From: Desulfosediminicola ganghwensis
GTDB lineage: Bacteria; Desulfobacterota; Desulfobulbia; Desulfobulbales; Desulfocapsaceae
DNA length: 64,000 bases
Direction: 5' to 3'
Assembly (NCBI RefSeq): GCF_005116675.2
Contig: NZ_CP050699.1
Location: 4,645,001-4,709,000 of the forward strand
Below are positions 1 through 9,262 of the stretch, piece by piece; within the stretch, counting starts at the first letter, position 1; every line of letters starts with the position of its first letter. The notes below the pieces were generated by a model. It had not been told where the DNA came from. It saw nothing but the letters and a program-made list of their open reading frames with translations, and ran no database searches. The translations under genes were made by a program, and so were the position numbers.

Positions 1-462
1 CACATCACCCATAGAGGGCTTGGGATCGACTTCGGACTGAATAGACCTCGAATCGCAGTAGCCGGGCTGAATCCGCACAGCAGTGAAGAAGGTCTGTTTG
101 GAAATGAGGAAGAGAGAGTAATCATTCCCGCAATAGAGAGAGCTCGTAGAGACGGCATCGATGTCGATGGCCCTTTTCCTCCTGATACTGTCTTTTTCAA
201 GGCGGCCTCGGGTCAGTTTGACGGAGTCGTCTGCATGTATCACGATCAGGGTTTGATTCCATTCAAACTTCTGCATTTTGAAGACGGAGTCAACGTGACG
301 CTTGGACTGCCCATTGTTCGCACCTCGGTCGACCATGGCACCGCCTACGACATTGCCGGCAAGGGAGTTGCGGCAGCAACCAGCCTCGCTGCAGCGATAC
401 AAATGGCAGGAGACATCAGTAATAACCGTAAACAGCACTATCAATCCCAGAAAATTACATGA
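1..462 (+). CDS. pdxA: 4-hydroxythreonine-4-phosphate dehydrogenase PdxA, C-terminal part
   Basis: The product oxidises 4-phosphohydroxy-L-threonine in the DXP-dependent pyridoxal phosphate pathway, in the cytoplasm. The frame is open from the left edge, so only about 153 C-terminal residues are present and the start lies outside the window. Visible family motifs are [20 protein letters not shown] and [10 protein letters not shown]; the His of the last is a metal ligand in the family. The TGA at 460-462 overlaps the ATG of tmk (ATGA), so the two genes are probably translationally coupled. Identification is firm. Confidence 0.95.
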   Translation, partial: HITHRGLGIDFGLNRPRIAVAGLNPHSSEEGLFGNEEERVIIPAIERARRDGIDVDGPFPPDTVFFKAASGQFDGVVCMYHDQGLIPFKLLHFEDGVNVTLGLPIVRTSVDHGTAYDIAGKGVAAATSLAAAIQMAGDISNNRKQHYQSQKIT

Positions 463-1064
463 AACACGAACTTCCAGGTCGACTTATAGTATTTGAAGGC
501 ATTGACGGAACCGGCAAGACAACCCAGATTCCGCTGCTGGCTGATTATCTCACCAACCTGGGTCATAAGGTCCAGGTAACCCGTGAGCCGACTACAGGGC
601 AATACGGACAAAAAATACGTGAACTGTACGTTCAAAGAACCTCAGTCAGCCGCGAAGAGGAGTTACAGCTCTTTATTGCTGACCGCAGAGAACATATAGA
701 GCAACTGGTTATGCCGGCTCTCGAAAAAGGTGAGATAGTTCTCTGCGACCGATATTACCTCTCCACAGCCGCCTATCAGGGAGCCAACGGTTTTGACCCG
801 ATGGAGATCATCAAGCTGAATCAGTTTGCCCCGGAACCTGATATAGCCCTGATCTTCGAAGTCTCTGTCGATACCAGCCTTGAGCGGATAACCAACGGTC
901 GGGGAGAACAATTAAACGATTTTGAGCAGGAAGAATCCCTGACCAGAGTCAGTCGGATTTTCAGCGAACTCGATCTGCCTTTTATACGACGCATTAATGC
1001 CGAGAAGCCCATTGAAGAGGTACACAGATCCGTTGTTGAAGCCGTAAAACCAGTACTATTCTGA
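459..1064 (+). CDS. tmk: thymidylate kinase
   Basis: This enzyme phosphorylates dTMP to dTDP with ATP and feeds dTTP synthesis in the cytoplasm. The 201 residues match the usual family size. The P-loop GIDGTGKTT sits at residues 14-22, and [13 protein letters not shown] carries the DR motif and nucleotide-binding segment. The start overlaps the pdxA stop by ATGA. A TPR lipoprotein gene follows after about 50 bases, so pdxA-tmk and the lipoproteins may share a transcript. Confidence 0.97.
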   Translation: MKHELPGRLIVFEGIDGTGKTTQIPLLADYLTNLGHKVQVTREPTTGQYGQKIRELYVQRTSVSREEELQLFIADRREHIEQLVMPALEKGEIVLCDRYYLSTAAYQGANGFDPMEIIKLNQFAPEPDIALIFEVSVDTSLERITNGRGEQLNDFEQEESLTRVSRIFSELDLPFIRRINAEKPIEEVHRSVVEAVKPVLF

Positions 1065-1115
1065 AAAGATTATGCAGTACGCACTTAGATGACCTGAATC
1101 CCAGGCAGAGAGGAT

Positions 1116-2822
1116 ATGAAAAGATACCTGCGCCTCCTCACAATATGTTTTCTGCTTCCGGTCCTTACCGGATGTGCCACAGGTACGCGAGCTGCACCGA
1201 CCAGTGGTAACGCGGAGGAGTTGCGTGCCGATCGCTCCTGCGCATATTTCTACTTTCTTTGGGGGAGTCACGCCGAATATGCTTCCAGATTCGATGAAGC
1301 TTTCGAGGCCTATCAGAAGGCGCTCATCTGTGATCCCCAGGCTATTCATATAGAAAAAAAGATCCCGGTCCTGTACTACCGCCTTGGCATGATGGACAAA
1401 GCCGCCGAGACCCTTGAGCTGGTAATCGCGCGAGACCCGGGCGACATTTCCCAGCATCTGCTTCTGGCACACATCAGGATTCAGTTGAATCAGCGCCAGG
1501 AGGCGATCAGGATTTACCGTAGCGTCCTGAAACAGGACCCCGAGAATGAAGGTGTCCAGTTGAGACTGGGAATTCTGCTCGTCCAGCAGGATGACTACCA
1601 TCAAGCTGAGGATATTTTTCAAGACCTCGTCAAGAAAAATCCCGAATTGCAATTCGCCCAGATATATCTCGCACGGCTCCTGCACCTGGAAAACAAGTAT
1701 GAGGCTGCAGCAAAAGTCTACGAAAAAGCGCTGCAATTAAGCTGGTCCCCGGAACTCAGCTACGAGCTAATCGATTTTTACGAATCCCAGGAACTTTATG
1801 GTGATGTCCTCAGGCTATACGACACTATAATAGCCAATGACAACAACGATGAGCGGGCAATTCTCGGAAAGATTCAAACCCTGCTCAGCATGCAAAAAGA
1901 TAGTGAGGCGCTCTCCGAATTGCGCACATATCGCGAGGAAGCTGTTGGCACTGAACGGCTTGACATGGCCATCGCCAAGATCCTTCTCAGGCTCGATCAG
2001 GTTGAAGAGGCTGTTGGGTTGCTTGAGTTGTTGCGTCGGGGGGAACTGAGCTCTGAAGCCAATTACCTGCTGGGCCTTGTTTATTATCAGGATAAACACC
2101 AACAGGAGGCCCTTCGCTATCTACAGGGAGTAACGCCGGGGACAGATCAATACCCCGATGCAGTGTATCTCCAGGTCCGTATTTATCGTGATCTGGGCAT
2201 GCAGGGCAAGGCAGTCGATCTTCTCCATGCTTCTACGGGCAACCCTGCCGCCCAGCACCCGCTGTTTTACGCCCTGCTCTCCTCGATTTATCAAGAGCAG
2301 GAGAGAATCGAAGAAGCTATGGCCAGCATTACCGCCGGTACTGCAATCTTTCCGGATAGTGAGCAACTTCACTTTGAACATGCCCTGCTCCTTGAGAGAA
2401 GCGGCCTGCAGAGCAAAGCGGTTGCCGTTATGCAGCGAGTGCTTGAATTGAGCCCTGATCACCCGGAAGCTTTGAACTATATTGGCTACACCTGGGCCGA
2501 CCAGAATATAAATCTGGATGAGGCTCTTGAATACATTTTACGTGCAGTTCAACTCAAGCCCGACAACGGCTTTATCAGGGACAGCCTTGGCTGGGTTCAC
2601 TTCCGGCGAGGTGAGTACCATCGGGCCCTTCAGGAACTCCAGACTGCCATCCAGCTTGAACCAGCTGATCCGAATATCTACGATCATTTAGGTGACGTCT
2701 ATCGCGCCCTCAACCAGCCCGACAAGGCGAAGAAAGCATATAGCAAGGGTCTGGAAATGTTTGACAATGATGGCGATAGAGCTATGCTACAGAAAAAGCT
2801 GAACGAACTCAGCTCCCAATAA
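1116..2822 (+). CDS. TPR-repeat outer-membrane lipoprotein
   Basis: This 568-residue protein begins with a lipoprotein signal peptide (lipobox LTGC, Cys at about residue 19). The rest is largely tetratricopeptide repeats, with repeated A..hY..aL...P pattern and a clear cluster near the C-terminus (DEALEYILRAVQLKPDNGF, then GEYHRALQELQTAIQLEP). The start is supported by AGAGAGGAT just before ATG. TPR lipoproteins usually act as periplasm-facing scaffolds. No enzymatic motif is visible and the partner is unknown. It is followed 27 bases later by a second lipoprotein gene, which suggests a common envelope role. Confidence 0.85.
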   Translation: MKRYLRLLTICFLLPVLTGCATGTRAAPTSGNAEELRADRSCAYFYFLWGSHAEYASRFDEAFEAYQKALICDPQAIHIEKKIPVLYYRLGMMDKAAETLELVIARDPGDISQHLLLAHIRIQLNQRQEAIRIYRSVLKQDPENEGVQLRLGILLVQQDDYHQAEDIFQDLVKKNPELQFAQIYLARLLHLENKYEAAAKVYEKALQLSWSPELSYELIDFYESQELYGDVLRLYDTIIANDNNDERAILGKIQTLLSMQKDSEALSELRTYREEAVGTERLDMAIAKILLRLDQVEEAVGLLELLRRGELSSEANYLLGLVYYQDKHQQEALRYLQGVTPGTDQYPDAVYLQVRIYRDLGMQGKAVDLLHASTGNPAAQHPLFYALLSSIYQEQERIEEAMASITAGTAIFPDSEQLHFEHALLLERSGLQSKAVAVMQRVLELSPDHPEALNYIGYTWADQNINLDEALEYILRAVQLKPDNGFIRDSLGWVHFRRGEYHRALQELQTAIQLEPADPNIYDHLGDVYRALNQPDKAKKAYSKGLEMFDNDGDRAMLQKKLNELSSQ

Positions 2823-2849
2823 TTCCTTTACCTCAATCCAAAACGTCAA

Positions 2850-3704
2850 ATGCTTGTTAACTTCCGCTCTGCGCCCACCTGCCCCAGCCGATTCATGCCG
2901 GTTATTTTAGTGCTGCTGCTTGTTGTTCTCTCCGGTTGTGCGCCGAAGCCCTGGCATGACACCCTTTCGGATGACGGCCGCCAGGCCATGCTGGATGTTA
3001 TGGATGAAATAGTTGCGGCACAGCAGGATAGACCCAGATGCTTTGATGCCGATGTAAAAGTATTTTTGACCAGCTGGATGAAAAACACAGCCGCCAGCGG
3101 CTACACCCAGATAATGGCACCCGATACGATCAAATTCGTCACTTCCAACCCTTTTGGCCAGCCGGTTCTAGCATTTGTCGGTAACCAGGAAAATTTTCAA
3201 TATGTTAACGTTCTTAGCCGAACCTACCTGGACGGCGACATCAATGAATTCGCCAGTATCTACGAGATACCGCTTGAAAACTTTTCAGGGCCCTGGGGTG
3301 ACTGGATCAGTGCCAGAATCCCTGTAATCACCAGGGATATAATTGAAATGCGTGCTGACAACTCCGAACAGGGGATCTGGGTGAGGTATGGGGCTCAATC
3401 CGGTGTAAACAGCCAGACCGGCAGAGGTGAGTTCCTGCTGATAGATCCTGAGCAAAAGATGCTGGTGGCCAGGACCATTACCGATGAGAAAGGAAAGATC
3501 ATAGCTCGCATCGACTATTCCAATAGAAGCACCCCGCCACTGCGCCAGCCACAAAGCATTAAGGTGACCCGACTTGCCTATGGCGCCGAGCTTGAGGTTC
3601 AACTCTCCAACCTGATGGAAATGGAGAGCTGTGAAAATCAGGATTTTTTCATCAAACGACCAGCGGGCTACAACTATCAGCACTTGACGAGAGCACAGTA
3701 CTGA
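2850..3704 (+). CDS. putative outer-membrane lipoprotein (LolB/DUF4292-like)
   Basis: The 284-residue product has a signal peptide ending in the lipobox LSGC (Cys at about residue 30). A second in-frame ATG at 2895 would give a more typical short signal sequence, and neither start has a good ribosome binding site. The middle part (IMAPDTIKFVTSNPFGQPV, then a long run of beta-strand-like segments) recalls the LolB/DUF4292 fold that binds lipid, but this is inference from pattern only. It follows the TPR lipoprotein gene closely and probably shares its operon. Confidence 0.6.
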   Translation: MLVNFRSAPTCPSRFMPVILVLLLVVLSGCAPKPWHDTLSDDGRQAMLDVMDEIVAAQQDRPRCFDADVKVFLTSWMKNTAASGYTQIMAPDTIKFVTSNPFGQPVLAFVGNQENFQYVNVLSRTYLDGDINEFASIYEIPLENFSGPWGDWISARIPVITRDIIEMRADNSEQGIWVRYGAQSGVNSQTGRGEFLLIDPEQKMLVARTITDEKGKIIARIDYSNRSTPPLRQPQSIKVTRLAYGAELEVQLSNLMEMESCENQDFFIKRPAGYNYQHLTRAQY

Positions 3705-3783
3705 GAACGACGCGGTTCAACATTATCTGCGAGGAAGGAAAGCTTGCCACTCATGATGAACTGCGCTTTGAATGTTTGTTTTT

Positions 3784-4782
3784 TCACTCACTCGATGTCA
3801 GATCACTGACAATAAGGACGAAAAGTTTATCCTCCTTAAAAAATACCTGCTGCAGATCATAGTCCTTGCCTGGATGAAGATTGAGGACTACTCTCGCCAT
3901 ATCCTGTTCCTGGCTTGTTACGTCGATGGTATCTACAAACTTACCTTTAGCCTCAATGCGCGAGGCGATACTTTTGGCGATTATTGTGTTCTCAAAATCA
4001 CAAATTACCCGCGGCCGGCCTTTCTCCTGTGCCGAAATGACCGGCGGGGAGAATTTATTAAGCTTGAAAAGAACCATCTCACCATTTCGTACCTGGAGAT
4101 CGTCAAAAGCTACATCCTGCAATATGGATTTCTTTTTTGATTTCTTTTTCTTGTCTGCCTGCTGCAAACCACTTTTTGCTGCAGTTTTTTGCACAGCCCC
4201 TGCCGGCTCTTTGGCCTGAGCAGTAACACCAGCTTTTTTAGCAACCCCAGTTTTTACTTTAGAGGGTAAGGCATTAAACACCGGCACCTTAGCTGGCGCG
4301 GCGGGTGGAGAATCAGCAATCAGCACCGTTTCGGTAGCAGCTTTCACATCTTTCGACTTGAAGGTGAACCGCAGGGTATTATTGTGATGGATGGATCTAT
4401 TTTGCCAATCAATTTGCCGGTTCGGCAACAGGTCGATAACCACACGTGTCTTCGGCTCGGGAATGTTATGAAAGCCGACGCGAATTCTTTGCACAAGGTT
4501 CGGGTCGGTCGGCTCTATCTGGGTTGGACCTCCATAACCGGTGTTAAAAAAATCAATTACCAGGCGAGGCTTTTCACCTGGAATCATAAAAACTTTTGGC
4601 GTAGTATCGCCGCGTAACCAAAATTCTACAACCTCGCCGTTCCCACTCTCGAGGTTATGGGAAATTGCGTTAATCATAACTTTGCCAGGTTTGGCAGAAC
4701 AGGTGAATGGCAGCACAAACAGAACAATTGTTAGAAGCGGTAAAAACAGGCGACCGGATACAAAGCGAGTTTGAAAACTCAT
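3784..4782 (-). CDS. AMIN-domain periplasmic protein with two AMIN modules
   Basis: The 332 residues begin with a signal peptide (residues 1-30, cleavage near CSAKP). A first AMIN-like domain follows (about 35-135; PRLVIDFFNTGYGG, then RVVIDLLPNRQID), then a long Ala/Lys-rich linker containing KKKKSKKKS (about 160-225). A second AMIN-like domain ends the protein (about 227-332; FSPPVISAQ, PRVICDFEN, ARVVLNLHPG). AMIN domains target periplasmic proteins to peptidoglycan or to envelope machines such as secretins and amidases. No amidase or secretin domain is present, so it is a stand-alone adaptor. The gene converges on the lipoprotein pair. Confidence 0.75.
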   Translation of the reverse strand: MSFQTRFVSGRLFLPLLTIVLFVLPFTCSAKPGKVMINAISHNLESGNGEVVEFWLRGDTTPKVFMIPGEKPRLVIDFFNTGYGGPTQIEPTDPNLVQRIRVGFHNIPEPKTRVVIDLLPNRQIDWQNRSIHHNNTLRFTFKSKDVKAATETVLIADSPPAAPAKVPVFNALPSKVKTGVAKKAGVTAQAKEPAGAVQKTAAKSGLQQADKKKKSKKKSILQDVAFDDLQVRNGEMVLFKLNKFSPPVISAQEKGRPRVICDFENTIIAKSIASRIEAKGKFVDTIDVTSQEQDMARVVLNLHPGKDYDLQQVFFKEDKLFVLIVSDLTSSE

Positions 4783-4849
4783 GGGAGATAACCTTCTGTA
4801 TCGAAATGATATAATAATTTCTTTAAGTTGAGAATTTTTCTGTGCTTTT

Positions 4850-4879
4850 TGAATACCGCATCACCGCTTGAAAAGTCAA
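4850..4879 (-). promoter_or_regulatory. possible sigma-70 promoter for the AMIN-domain gene
   Basis: On the minus strand TTGACT (4874-4879) and TATTCA (4850-4855) are 18 bases apart and lie about 70 bases upstream of the AMIN gene start. The match is reasonable but unsupported by other evidence. Confidence 0.35.
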
Positions 4880-4973
4880 TCAAATTTCAGTAAATGAATG
4901 GCACGGAAACGACACAGCCCCAGTCAGGCTGGTTACCTCCAAATCACACGAGAATAACAGCACGAGACAACAC

Positions 4974-7523
4974 ATGACAGAAAGCAACTATTTTGCCCAG
5001 GTACTCAAACCAGGACGTTACCTGGGAAGTGAATATAACGCCGTTCAGAAAGAGTGGCAGCAGGCTGAGGTCCGCTGTGCGGTCGTCTTCCCTGACCTTT
5101 ATGAGATAGGTATGTCTCATCAAGGGCTCCAGATTCTTTACCATATCTTCAATGCTCAGGACAAATTCCTGGCAGAGCGCTGCTACAGCCCGGATAAGGA
5201 TGTCGAGAAACTCCTGAGAAATCGTAACTTGCCTCTTACCTCGCTTGAGTCCGGCACCCCACTCGGGAATTTTGACCTGCTGGCTATAACTCTGCCATAT
5301 GAGCTTTGCTACACAAATATTCTGACAGTTCTGGATCTTGCCGGTATTCCTATTTACGCCAAGGATCGTCAGGAAACCTATCCCATTGTACTGGGCGGTG
5401 GTGCCTGTGCCATGAACCCGGAACCTGTAGCCGATTACTTCGATGCAGTACTACTCGGAGATGGTGAAGAAGCTATCACCGAAATTGGCCTGCTTATCCA
5501 GAGTGCCAAGGCAGACGGTCTGTCCAAAATAGATGTGCTTGCACAACTCGCCAAAATCGAGGGCGTCTATGTACCCTCGTTTTTCAGCCCTGAATACGAT
5601 GAAAACGGCAAGGTCCGTCAAATAGTCGCCCATACAGGGCAGAATGAAGTCAACCGACGTGTGCTCTCTGATCTTGGCGCTGTCGATCATCTTCTGCATC
5701 CCATCGTGCCCAATGCCAAAATTGTTCATGACAGGCTCGGTGTTGAAATTGCCCGCGGTTGCACCCGTGGTTGCCGCTTTTGTCAGGCTGGCGTCACTTA
5801 TCGGCCGGTGCGGGAACGAACACCAGAGCAAATCATGGCTTTGGCGGAAAAAGGCATCGCCAACTCAGGTTTTGAAGAGATGGCCCTGCTCTCGCTCTCT
5901 ACCGGTGACTACTCCTGCCTGGGTGAGGTCCTGCCGAAACTGATGGACAGGTTCGCTGATGAGTATGTCTCGGTGGCCATGCCTTCCATGCGAGTCGGCA
6001 CCCTGACTCCCGAAATCATGGACCAGATCAAGAGAGTCCGTAAAACCGGCTTCACCCTTGCTCCGGAAGCCGGCAGTGAACGTCTTCGCAGGGTCATCAA
6101 CAAGGGCATCACCGAAGAAGATTTGCTCGAAGCCTCCCGTATGGCTTTTGGTTTGGGGTGGAAAGTTATGAAGTTTTACTTCATGATCGGTCTGCCCACT
6201 GAAAGTCAGGAAGATATCGACGCTATTATTGAGCTGGTTAAAAAATCCGGATACGAAATCAGCAAAGTGGCTAAAGGTCGAAAGCAGATCAACGTCAGCA
6301 TCGGTACCTTTGTGCCTAAACCACACACTCCTTTTCAGTGGAACAGACAGCTCACCATCGAGGAGAGCCGTGACCGCATAACTTACCTGAGACAGAATCT
6401 GCCCCGTAAAGGCTGCAAAATGAAATGGCACAGCCCTGAACAGAGCTTTCTCGAGGGGATTTTCTCCCGCGGTGATAGACGCCTTTCGGCCCTCATCCAC
6501 GCTGCCTGGCAGGCAGGGGCACGGCTTGATGGCTGGTCGGACCACTTCAATCTCGAACGCTGGCGTAAAGCCGCAGACGAGATCGGACTCGATCTTGATT
6601 TCTACCTCCGTGAGCGTGAGTTCGATGAAGTTCTGCCCTGGAGCCATCTGCAGACCGGTATTGATCTGCAGTTCTTAAAGGATGAGTGGAACAACGCCCG
6701 GGAGGAAATATACACTCCGGACTGCCGTTACCACGGTTGTCAGCAGTGTGGCCTGTGCGATTTCGACCTGGTCCAGCCTATCGTTCACAGCGAGGTTGAG
6801 CCTGGCAGCCAAAAGACAGATGGAACTTTTATACCCGGCGAGCATCAGGACAAGCGCAACAACGCTGCCCACGATGAACAGCATTTCAAGTACATCGTGC
6901 ACTACAGCCGCATCGGCAATATCTGCTTTCTCGGTCACCTGGAACTTTTGCAGCTTATCTTCAGAGGACTGAGACGTGCCGAGATCGAAACCAACTTCTC
7001 CAAAGGCTACAACCCATCACCCAAAATTTCATTCGGCCCAGCCCTGCCTGTTGGTACGCAGAGTAACGCGGAGTATTTCCTGATGGATCTGCCCAAGCCA
7101 CTCGCTTCACCCCAGGATGCCGCTGCTCTTCTCAGCAGTAAGCTCCCCCCGGGGCTTGAGGTAAATTCCATAACTCTGCACTCCGGCAAGCTGCCTCAGG
7201 TAGTCGAGGTAAATTATTCGATTGAGTTCCCGAAACCGCTGTCCGAATCACAAGTCGCTTTGCTGGAATCTTTTCTGGCATCAGATGAACTGGTTATCTC
7301 CCGTGAGCGCAAAGGCAAGAAGCGACAGTTCAATATCAGGCCACTGATCACCAGCCTGGTGACAGAAACTGATAATCTGCTCACCATGCAGGTGATCAGT
7401 AAGGCTGGTTCACCCGGAATTAAACCGGCTGACGCCTTGCAACATATCCTCGGCCTTGACCAGGAGACCACTCTCGAACTTGCCATTACCAAGAACAGTT
7501 GGCAGGGACTCGACGAAGAGTAA
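4974..7523 (+). CDS. B12-binding-domain radical SAM protein fused to DUF2344 (TIGR03960 type)
   Basis: This 849-residue fusion has three parts. The N-terminus resembles a B12-binding Rossmann domain (VVFPDLYEIGMSHQG, then LGGGACAMNPEPV). The radical SAM core carries the CxxxCxxC motif in ARGCTRGCRFCQAG (about residue 260). The C-terminal DUF2344 domain starts near residue 640 (YSRIGNICFLGHLELLQL, FSKGYNPSPKISFGPALP), preceded by a Cys-rich CRYHGCQQCGLCDF segment. Proteins of this layout are found next to ribosomal and ribonuclease genes in many anaerobes. The reaction is not established. RNA or protein modification is a guess from the family, not from this sequence. Confidence 0.88.
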   Translation: MTESNYFAQVLKPGRYLGSEYNAVQKEWQQAEVRCAVVFPDLYEIGMSHQGLQILYHIFNAQDKFLAERCYSPDKDVEKLLRNRNLPLTSLESGTPLGNFDLLAITLPYELCYTNILTVLDLAGIPIYAKDRQETYPIVLGGGACAMNPEPVADYFDAVLLGDGEEAITEIGLLIQSAKADGLSKIDVLAQLAKIEGVYVPSFFSPEYDENGKVRQIVAHTGQNEVNRRVLSDLGAVDHLLHPIVPNAKIVHDRLGVEIARGCTRGCRFCQAGVTYRPVRERTPEQIMALAEKGIANSGFEEMALLSLSTGDYSCLGEVLPKLMDRFADEYVSVAMPSMRVGTLTPEIMDQIKRVRKTGFTLAPEAGSERLRRVINKGITEEDLLEASRMAFGLGWKVMKFYFMIGLPTESQEDIDAIIELVKKSGYEISKVAKGRKQINVSIGTFVPKPHTPFQWNRQLTIEESRDRITYLRQNLPRKGCKMKWHSPEQSFLEGIFSRGDRRLSALIHAAWQAGARLDGWSDHFNLERWRKAADEIGLDLDFYLREREFDEVLPWSHLQTGIDLQFLKDEWNNAREEIYTPDCRYHGCQQCGLCDFDLVQPIVHSEVEPGSQKTDGTFIPGEHQDKRNNAAHDEQHFKYIVHYSRIGNICFLGHLELLQLIFRGLRRAEIETNFSKGYNPSPKISFGPALPVGTQSNAEYFLMDLPKPLASPQDAAALLSSKLPPGLEVNSITLHSGKLPQVVEVNYSIEFPKPLSESQVALLESFLASDELVISRERKGKKRQFNIRPLITSLVTETDNLLTMQVISKAGSPGIKPADALQHILGLDQETTLELAITKNSWQGLDEE

Positions 7524-7995
7524 CTGAAATTGCCGCTATTGAAGTACTCTGGGTAGAGTGGCTTCTCAGCGCCCATTCATAGGCAAGAGTCAGCTTTAAT
7601 TTTTTGTAATTGATTCATTACGGCCATTAAAGCTGACTCATCCTCATTGCCTGACTGGATTACAGATGGAGAAATAAAGTATACTTTCAGGCGAGAAAGT
7701 GCCAATATAGTGAAGTGGTACAAGGCAATTTCAGATATTTCCGACAGGCTGCAACTCCCTTTTGATCCACAGAAAAACAGTGAACCCCAAACCAATCTTT
7801 TCTATTTTTCAGGAGACGACTTGATTGATATGGCCTCATACTATAGATTCTTTTAGGGAGAACGAGACAATTACGCTTACCCGGAGGAGCAAATTGCCAA
7901 ATCGCCGGCCTATCTCCCGAGGATCTGATTCATCTATTGCCGCTTCCTGTTTGCCCTCAAAAACAGTGAACAGGAAGCAAACATTGCCGTACCTT
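7524..7995 (+). other. intergenic stretch with a degenerate repeated segment
   Basis: No convincing gene. A 69-codon frame starting at a TTG (7647-7856) has no ribosome binding site. Its first 35 codons (ITDGEIKYTF, ANIVKWYKAISDI) resemble a broken frame at 23130-23250, so the interval probably holds a decayed fragment. An upstream extension of the following carboxypeptidase frame to 7825 is possible but unlikely. Confidence 0.4.
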
Positions 7996-9261
7996 ATGCT
8001 GTCAAAACATTCGTTGTTCCCTGTTGCCATCCTGGCCCTGTTTTTTCAACTGCTGCTCTCTTCCAGCTGCCTGAGCGCTTCTCACCTCCTTCTTCAGGAC
8101 CGCATCCAAAACGGCGGTTATATCATTAAGAAAGATGGGCAGATAATCGAAAGCCTGCATGAGGAGGAACTCTTTATTCCGGCGTCGACTATTAAATTGC
8201 TCACCGGTTACACCGTCCTGAAAACTCTCGGTGAAGATTATCGCTTTCGAACCAGGTTCTATGTAGACAAAAACAATGTGCTGTACGTCAAGGGTGGTGG
8301 GGATCCGGTATTGACCTCTGAGGTGCTGCTTGATGCGGTCAGAACCATGAAACAGCATGGGCTTACCAAGATCTCCGAATATGTTCTCGATGACAGTGCG
8401 TTCCAGCTGGAATCGGTTACCACACCCGGCTCTGAAAATTCCAGCAGATCATATGATGTCGCAAACGGAGCACTGGCAGTCAACTTTAACTCCATAGCCA
8501 TTCGCAAGCATGCAAACGGTCAGGTAACTTCCGGTGAACCGCAAACACCAATGACCCATATGGCACGGGAAATTGGCCGTCAACTTCCATCCGGTCTGCA
8601 CCGGGTCAACCCGGCAGCGTTTGATCTTCAAGGCAATCTCCCCAGCCATCTTCGTTACAGCGGCGAACTGCTCCATGAACTCTTCAAAAAAGAAGGAGTC
8701 GAATCAACCCTGCAACTCAGGACCGGTACAGTTCCGTCGACTGCCAGGTTAATCCACACCCAGTATTCATCGCAGACGGTCCGAGAAGTTGTTCAATCCT
8801 GCTTACGTTTTTCCAATAACTTCATAGCAAACCAACTCATCCTTGTGGCCTCAGCCAAAAGCTACGGTTACCCGGCCAGCTGGGAAAAAACTCGAAATCT
8901 CCTCGAAAATACGGCCTCCGGTGAATTACAGATTCCCCGGGAACAAATCCGCATCATGGAAGGATCGGGATTATCGCGGCAAACGCTTGCAACCCCTTCG
9001 GCCTTACTCAAAGTCCTTGAGGCATTTGAACCCTATCGCGATCTCTTGCCCATCAAATTTGATGCTCAGGTAAAGTCCGGCACCATGGACTCCATCTACT
9101 GCTACGCAGGCTATATCGAAAGCCAGCACGGCCCGGTCCTGTTTGCCCTTTTACTGAACCAGACCAGGAATACCAGAGACCAGTTGTTGAGATCGCTGGT
9201 TCGGAAAATTGATTTAAAGCTGATCCAAACCCAGCAGCACAAGACAATTTACGTGAAATAG
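7996..9261 (+). CDS. dacB: D-alanyl-D-alanine carboxypeptidase/endopeptidase, peptidase family S13 (PBP4 type)
   Basis: This periplasmic penicillin-binding protein trims or cleaves peptidoglycan cross-links. From the ATG at 7996 the protein has 421 residues and a hydrophobic signal sequence (about 8-29). All three active-site motifs are visible: SxxK as PASTIK (Ser64, Lys67), SxN as FSNN, and KTG-box variant KSG in QVKSGTMDS. The open frame extends upstream to 7825, but that extension is polar and lies ahead of the signal peptide, so I chose the internal ATG. A glycosyltransferase gene starts one base after the stop. Confidence 0.85.
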   Translation: MLSKHSLFPVAILALFFQLLLSSSCLSASHLLLQDRIQNGGYIIKKDGQIIESLHEEELFIPASTIKLLTGYTVLKTLGEDYRFRTRFYVDKNNVLYVKGGGDPVLTSEVLLDAVRTMKQHGLTKISEYVLDDSAFQLESVTTPGSENSSRSYDVANGALAVNFNSIAIRKHANGQVTSGEPQTPMTHMAREIGRQLPSGLHRVNPAAFDLQGNLPSHLRYSGELLHELFKKEGVESTLQLRTGTVPSTARLIHTQYSSQTVREVVQSCLRFSNNFIANQLILVASAKSYGYPASWEKTRNLLENTASGELQIPREQIRIMEGSGLSRQTLATPSALLKVLEAFEPYRDLLPIKFDAQVKSGTMDSIYCYAGYIESQHGPVLFALLLNQTRNTRDQLLRSLVRKIDLKLIQTQQHKTIYVK

Positions 9262-9262
9262 C

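Noticed and set aside
5865-6647. 260-codon minus-strand open frame inside the radical SAM gene
   Set aside because: It lies fully antisense to a well-supported gene; its composition is typical of a shadow frame.
7825-7995. upstream extension of the carboxypeptidase
   Set aside because: It would place a polar 57-residue segment before the signal peptide; the internal ATG gives a normal secreted protein.
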